From contig SKKY01000106.1 in the NCBI GenBank assembly GCA_007123515.1, forward strand, positions 1 to 9,647: 9,647 nucleotides of DNA. Direction: 5' to 3'. This document shows, piece by piece, positions 6,370 to 9,647 of this stretch (position 1 is its first letter; each line of letters begins with the position of its first letter). The translations under genes and the position numbers were made by a program. The notes below the pieces were generated by a model. It worked only from the letters and a program-made list of their open reading frames with translations, searched no databases and was not told the DNA's origin. Source of the DNA: Clostridia bacterium (GTDB lineage: Bacteria; Bacillota; Peptococcia; Peptococcales; SKKY01).

Positions 6370-7080
6370 ATGAATACAGTAATTTTTGACCTTGATGGCA
6401 CATTGCTTCCGATTGATCATGAGGCCTTCATAAAGGAATATTTCAGGGAATTAGTAAAAAAAATAGCACCACTGGGATTTGATCCTCAAAAGTTAGTTGA
6501 ATCAATAAAGGCCGGAACTCAGTCGATGGTTGAAAATGATGGCACAATGACTAATGAGGAGCGGTTTTGGATCACTTTTGAAACATATCATGGAAAAGAC
6601 TCAGGAGAAGTGGTTGATGATTTTCTAAACTTCTACAAATATGATTTTCCGCAATTTGAAAAATTTGCACAACCGGATCCTTTGGTAAAACAGATAACCG
6701 ATGAATTGAAAAACAAAGGATATGATTTGCTTTTAGCGACAAATCCCTTGTTTCCGATGGTTGCTACTGAATCGAGGGTCCGGTGGGCCGGAATCGATCC
6801 GGATATTTTTTCTTATATTACAACCTACGAGAGTGCATCATTTAGCAAACCAAACATACAGTATTATAAAGAGATGCTGGAAAAAAGTGGTAAAGAGGCC
6901 AAAGCCTGTCTGATGGTTGGAAACGGTCTGGATGATGACATGATTATTGCAGAGCTTGGAACAGATACCTTTCTAGTTTCCGATGCTCTCACAGAAGAGC
7001 TGCGATCTCATAAATATGTAAAAAGAGCTGGAAACAGGGAAGAACTACTTAAGTATGTACAGACACTTCCGGCTTTATAA
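6370..7080 (+). CDS. HAD-superfamily hydrolase
   Basis: This is a cytoplasmic hydrolase of the haloacid dehalogenase fold, probably a phosphatase. Counting from the ATG at 6370, motif I is FDLDGTLL with nucleophile D7 and acid D9. Motif II is the threonine T124 in LLLATN. Motif III is K160 in SKPNIQYY, and motif IV is GNGLDDD with D188 and D189. A helical cap is inserted after motif I, from about residue 14 to 100. AGGAG (6359-6363) is 6 bases from the ATG at 6370 and only 3 from an ATG immediately before it (6367), so I prefer 6370 (236 residues). The difference is one methionine. It follows the tautomerase by about 15 bases and ends the operon at a strong terminator. The substrate cannot be assigned; its operon suggests it acts on a metabolite of the transported compound, or is a general housekeeping phosphatase. 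Confidence 0.88.
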   Translation: MNTVIFDLDGTLLPIDHEAFIKEYFRELVKKIAPLGFDPQKLVESIKAGTQSMVENDGTMTNEERFWITFETYHGKDSGEVVDDFLNFYKYDFPQFEKFAQPDPLVKQITDELKNKGYDLLLATNPLFPMVATESRVRWAGIDPDIFSYITTYESASFSKPNIQYYKEMLEKSGKEAKACLMVGNGLDDDMIIAELGTDTFLVSDALTEELRSHKYVKRAGNREELLKYVQTLPAL

Positions 7081-7125
7081 AAGAATGGCACCTTTCGTAT
7101 AAAAACGAAAGGTGCCATTCTTTTT
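7079..7125. terminator. Bidirectional terminator between the convergent HAD and HD genes
   Basis: A perfect 18-bp stem (7081-7098 with 7105-7122), extendable to 20 bp using the last two bases of the HAD stop codon, closes a 6-base AT loop. On the plus strand it runs into TTTTTATTATT. On the minus strand the stem starts two bases beyond the end of the HD gene and is followed by a weaker T-rich run. It probably terminates both genes. Confidence 0.9.
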
Positions 7126-7126
7126 A

Positions 7127-7693
7127 TTATTGAGTCCCGGCAAGCCCCAGCTCTTCAGCCGATTCTTTCATCCCTTCAATTGTCCAGGCAATCACTGTAT
7201 CAAGATCCATATCAATCATTTCGCATCCGGTCAGGATGATATCTCTGTTGACTCCGGCTGCAAAGTTCTTTGCTTTAAATTTCTTTTTTACTGACTTTAC
7301 TTCAAGTTCGAGTATGCTTTTGTCCGGTCGCATTAAGACTGTGGCATTAATCAGTCCTGTTAATTCATCAATGGTATACAGAACTTTTTCCATGTACTTC
7401 ACTGGTTCAACATCAATGCAAATATTCCAGCCATGTGAAATTACAGATCGAATCAATTCAGGATCAACGCCTTCTTCTTCAAGAATTTCTTTGCTCTTAT
7501 GACAATGCTGATCCGGATAGCGTTCATAATCAATATCATGAACAAGCCCAACAGAACCCCAATATTCTTCATCTTCATTTTGTTTTTTTGCAAAGTAACG
7601 CATAACTGATTCAACAGCCAAAGCATGGCAAACCAACGCATCATTCTGATTATATTTTTTTAAAAGCTGATAAGCTTCATCGCGAGTTAACAT
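7127..7693 (-). CDS. HD-domain phosphohydrolase
   Basis: The 188-residue cytoplasmic protein is of the HD superfamily. The candidate metal ligands are H23 (in VCHALAVESVMR), the H52-D53 pair in GLVHDIDYERYP, H87 (VISHGW) and D109 (TIDELTGLI). This arrangement is typical of small HDIG-type hydrolases in Clostridia, whose substrates, often nucleotides or phosphate esters, are mostly undefined. GGAGG (7704-7700, minus strand) lies 6 bases before the ATG at 7693. An in-frame TTG one codon upstream is too close to the SD. The gene is convergent with the HAD gene and shares its terminator, and is divergent from the HdeD-like gene. No partner gene lies on its own strand, so its role cannot be read from context. 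Confidence 0.87.
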   Translation of the reverse strand: MLTRDEAYQLLKKYNQNDALVCHALAVESVMRYFAKKQNEDEEYWGSVGLVHDIDYERYPDQHCHKSKEILEEEGVDPELIRSVISHGWNICIDVEPVKYMEKVLYTIDELTGLINATVLMRPDKSILELEVKSVKKKFKAKNFAAGVNRDIILTGCEMIDMDLDTVIAWTIEGMKESAEELGLAGTQ

Positions 7694-7743
7694 CAAATAC
7701 CTCCATAATTTTTTCTTTATATTAACACAGAAGCCTGGTGGAG

Positions 7744-7773
7744 TTGTTAAAAATTATATAAATTGGGTATTAT
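7744..7773 (+). promoter_or_regulatory. Candidate promoter of the HdeD-like gene
   Basis: TTGTTA (7744-7749) and TATTAT (7768-7773) are separated by 18 bases in the 116-base divergent gap. The predicted start near 7780 lies about 30 bases before the GTG start codon. The match is moderate. On the minus strand a TATAAT (7758-7753) with a poor -35 might serve the HD gene, but I do not call it. Confidence 0.4.
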
Positions 7774-7809
7774 TTACTAAGTCATAAATTGAAAGCAGGA
7801 GGTCATATT

Positions 7810-8337
7810 GTGGAATCTTTTGAAAGGGTTAAATCGTTAGGACTATTTTTTGGTCTTATTTTAATTATTATTGGTGTTATTTTTTTAGTGTTTCCGGAAA
7901 ATGTTATATCTTTTTTAGCTTTTATTGTTAGTGCAATCATTATAGGGTTTGGATTGTTTCGTTTAATTATCGTGTTTATACAATGGAAGGATCTATACAG
8001 AAGGGAAATAAAGTTGGTTCTTAGCTTGTTAATGATTGCCATTGGTATCTTTATTATTTCAAACACTCAGATTACGGTAACTGCACTGGGAATTGTTATT
8101 GGTATTTTTGCCATATTGCTTGCCTTTGACCGATTTAATGTGGCAAATCTCAGGCGAAAGGCCGGATTAAATCATACTTCAAGCCTGGTTTTTGGTTTTA
8201 TTCATCTGGCATTTGGAATCGGAATGTTTTATTCAGCTTTTTCGGTTATTTCGATTATTATTTCTATTATAGGGGTATATTTATTAATGGCAGGTATCAT
8301 GGTGATTCTTTCCACATCGTTCTTTTTTGACTTTTAG
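7810..8337 (+). CDS. HdeD/DUF308-like membrane protein
   Basis: The start is taken as the GTG at 7810 because AGGAGGT (7797-7803) precedes it by 6 bases. A TTG at 7789 in the same frame would place that SD inside the gene. The 175 residues form six hydrophobic helices, at about 10-28, 33-57, 66-83, 87-107, 124-141 and 143-168, in three helical hairpins with repeated Gly-rich 'xIGxxxL' patterns. This matches the HdeD/DUF308 family. In E. coli HdeD is linked to acid resistance, but the function in Bacillota is unknown. No catalytic residues are visible. No terminator follows, so transcripts may read into the ABC transporter genes, though these also have their own promoter. Confidence 0.8.
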   Translation: MESFERVKSLGLFFGLILIIIGVIFLVFPENVISFLAFIVSAIIIGFGLFRLIIVFIQWKDLYRREIKLVLSLLMIAIGIFIISNTQITVTALGIVIGIFAILLAFDRFNVANLRRKAGLNHTSSLVFGFIHLAFGIGMFYSAFSVISIIISIIGVYLLMAGIMVILSTSFFFDF

Positions 8338-8360
8338 GAAAGATAAATGATTTACGCTCT

Positions 8361-8388
8361 TTGAGCAACAAGCAACTTATGTTATAAT
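8361..8388 (+). promoter_or_regulatory. Promoter of the compatible-solute ABC transporter genes
   Basis: TTGAGC (8361-8366) and a perfect TATAAT (8383-8388) are 16 bases apart. A TG one base before the -10 (8380-8381) makes it an extended -10 promoter. The start of transcription would be near 8395, about 35 bases before the start codon. This is the best -10 region in the window and suggests strong basal expression. Confidence 0.65.
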
Positions 8389-8428
8389 ATGAATGTGTTT
8401 GTAATAAAAATAAGGGGAGGAAATTAAA

Positions 8429-9460
8429 TTGCTGACAAAAAGTACAAAGAAATTTAAAATGTTTAGTCTGGTTTTGCTAAGTGTATTTGTTCTTAGTCTT
8501 GCCGCTTGCGGAGGAACTCCAACAGGAGATAATGGAGAGGAACCGAAAGGCACCTTAAAATTAGCGGATGCCGGATGGGACAGTATTCAGTTTCACAATG
8601 CAGTATCAGCGTTCATACTAGAAAATGGTTATGGTTATGACACAGAAATTATTACAGGTTCTTCACCGGTAACATTTACGGGTCATACACAAGGTGATAT
8701 TGATGTATACATGGAGGTATGGACAGATAATTTTGGCGATGCTTATACTGATGCCATTAACAACGGAGACATTCTATACATGGCAACAAACTTTGATGAT
8801 AATGCACAAGGTCTTTATGTACCTACTTATCTGATAGAAGGTGACGCTGAAAGAGGCATTGAGCCTTTAGCGCCTGGCCTAGTATCAATCACTGATCTTC
8901 CGGGGTACTGGGAATTATTCGAAGATGCTGAAAATCCTGGAGTAGGAAGAATTTATGGTTCTCCTCCAGGTTGGGCTGTTGATGAAATATTAGCAAAAAA
9001 AGTGGAGACGTATGAACTTACAGATACGTATGAATATTTCAGACCTGGTTCTGATGCAGCATTGTCCGCATCAATCGTAAGAGCCTATCAAGCAGGCGAA
9101 CCTATCGTCGCTTACTATTGGGAACCAACCTGGATTATGGGACTTTATGACATGACATTATTGCAAGAGCCTCCTTATGATGAGGAAATTTGGAATGAGA
9201 ATTTCGGAACAGAATTTCCACCAGTTCCTGTAACGGTAACGATTAGTGCAGAAGCTGCTGAAAGAGCTCCGGAAATTATGGATTTCTTATCTAATTATGA
9301 AATGGGCAGCGAAAGGACAAGTGATGCTTTAGCTTACATGCAGGAAAATGAAGCTACGGCTGAAGAAGCTGCAATTTACTTCTTGCAGGAAAATCAGGAT
9401 CTATGGGCAGGTTGGTTATCTGCTGAAACAGCAGATAAAGTATTAGCGGCTCTACAATAA
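8429..9460 (+). CDS. Glycine betaine/proline-type ABC transporter substrate-binding lipoprotein
   Basis: This is the ligand-binding component (OpuAC/ProX-type) of an importer for glycine betaine or a similar quaternary amine. Translation probably starts at TTG 8429, 8 bases after GGGGAGG (8414-8420). An internal ATG at 8459 has no SD and would remove the basic n-region. Residues 1-26 are a lipoprotein signal peptide with lipobox LAAC and lipidated C27, followed by a Gly/Pro/Glu linker. The OpuAC domain runs from about 41 (GTLKLADAGWDSIQFHN) to the end. W50, W98, W182, W231 and W235 are candidates for the aromatic cage that binds the ligand's cationic head. The mature protein has 57 Asp/Glu against 11 Lys/Arg, which is very acidic. 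The permease gene follows, so this is the first gene of the transporter set. The exact ligand (betaine, carnitine, choline or proline betaine) is not determinable. Confidence 0.93.
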   Translation: MLTKSTKKFKMFSLVLLSVFVLSLAACGGTPTGDNGEEPKGTLKLADAGWDSIQFHNAVSAFILENGYGYDTEIITGSSPVTFTGHTQGDIDVYMEVWTDNFGDAYTDAINNGDILYMATNFDDNAQGLYVPTYLIEGDAERGIEPLAPGLVSITDLPGYWELFEDAENPGVGRIYGSPPGWAVDEILAKKVETYELTDTYEYFRPGSDAALSASIVRAYQAGEPIVAYYWEPTWIMGLYDMTLLQEPPYDEEIWNENFGTEFPPVPVTVTISAEAAERAPEIMDFLSNYEMGSERTSDALAYMQENEATAEEAAIYFLQENQDLWAGWLSAETADKVLAALQ

Positions 9461-9472
9461 GATAGACTATTT

Positions 9473-9516
9473 AAAGATAGCTGGTTCATATTCATTTTGT
9501 TCCAGCTATCTTTTTT
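9473..9516 (+). terminator. Intergenic hairpin, likely partial terminator between binding protein and permease
   Basis: A perfect 12-bp stem AAAGATAGCTGG / CCAGCTATCTTT (9473-9484 with 9502-9513) encloses 17 bases and ends in a T tract (9511-9516). It lies 12 bases after the binding-protein stop codon and just upstream of the permease SD. It probably terminates most transcripts, giving more binding protein than membrane components, and may also protect the upstream mRNA. Confidence 0.75.
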
Positions 9517-9535
9517 GAAATGGAGGTGGCATTAT

Positions 9536-9647
9536 ATGGGAAATTTTCCTGAAAATATACGATTTGAAATTGGAATTTATGTAGACCAGTTTATTAGTTT
9601 TCTTTTAGAAAATTACGGTCCGGTATTTGATGCGATCCGGTCTTCAA
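9536..9647 (+). CDS. Glycine betaine/proline-type ABC transporter permease, N-terminal fragment
   Basis: The frame opens at ATG 9536, 8 bases after GGAGGT (9522-9527), and stays open to the window end, giving 37 residues plus one base. The sequence 'EIGIYVDQFISFLLENYGPVFDAIRSS' resembles the N-terminus of ProW/OpuAB-type permeases, which begin with a short amphipathic stretch ending in a YGPLFDAI-like motif before the first transmembrane helix. The membrane core and any ATPase gene lie beyond the window. The position directly after an OpuAC-type binding protein supports the call. Confidence 0.82.
   Translation, partial: MGNFPENIRFEIGIYVDQFISFLLENYGPVFDAIRSS

Noticed and set aside
6010..6420. 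Minus-strand open frame of 136 residues spanning the tautomerase gene
   Set aside because: It runs antisense to three consecutive real genes with strong SDs, and its translation is low-complexity Leu/Phe/Ser-rich.
7236..7502. Plus-strand open frames of 60 and 88 residues (7112-7294 and 7236-7502)
   Set aside because: Both are antisense to the HD-domain gene, which has the metal-binding motifs and a good SD; the first also includes the terminator arm.
1..9647. CRISPR arrays, tRNA or rRNA genes, insertion sequences, phage or integrase genes
   Set aside because: No regularly spaced repeats, cloverleaf-like segments, transposase motifs or terminal inverted repeats were seen on either strand.

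Overview
The window is AT-rich bacterial DNA with strong AGGAGG-type ribosome binding sites and compact operons. Factor-independent terminators follow the flavoprotein, accA, the HAD gene and the binding-protein gene. An A-type flavoprotein tail, a separate four-gene acetyl-CoA carboxylase operon with a FapR-like site, and the codon and motif style all suggest a low-GC Gram-positive (Bacillota) anaerobe, probably in Clostridia. The species is not determinable from the window. No tRNA, rRNA, CRISPR array, insertion sequence or phage gene is visible, and no gene-free stretch exceeds 300 bases.

Layout. (1) 1-249: the C-terminal tail of an FprA-like flavodiiron protein and its terminator. (2) 277-3992: a clear promoter with a FapR-like dyad just downstream, then accB-accC-accD-accA, the four subunits of acetyl-CoA carboxylase, tightly spaced and closed by a long hairpin terminator. 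(3) 3980-7124: a LysR-type regulator (minus strand) divergent from a plus-strand operon of a YbfB/YjiJ-type MFS transporter, a 4-oxalocrotonate-tautomerase-family protein and a HAD hydrolase. A 9-bp inverted repeat overlaps the transporter promoter. (4) 7079-7693: a nearly symmetric terminator shared with a convergent HD-domain phosphohydrolase gene on the minus strand. (5) 7810-9647: a six-helix HdeD/DUF308-like membrane protein, then the first two genes of a glycine betaine-type ABC importer. These are a lipoprotein binding protein and the start of the permease, with an intergenic hairpin between them.

How the genes work together. accBCDA makes malonyl-CoA for fatty acid synthesis and is probably feedback-controlled through the promoter dyad. 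The LysR/MFS/tautomerase/HAD block looks like a small regulated uptake-or-efflux and conversion cassette for an unknown small organic compound; its tautomerase lacks both substrate-binding arginines of classical 4-OT. The right-hand genes point to osmotic adaptation: the binding protein is strongly acidic and its gene is separated from the permease gene by a likely attenuating terminator.

Most of the window is ordinary and well explained. The part most open to new biology is the LysR-MFS-tautomerase-HAD cassette.
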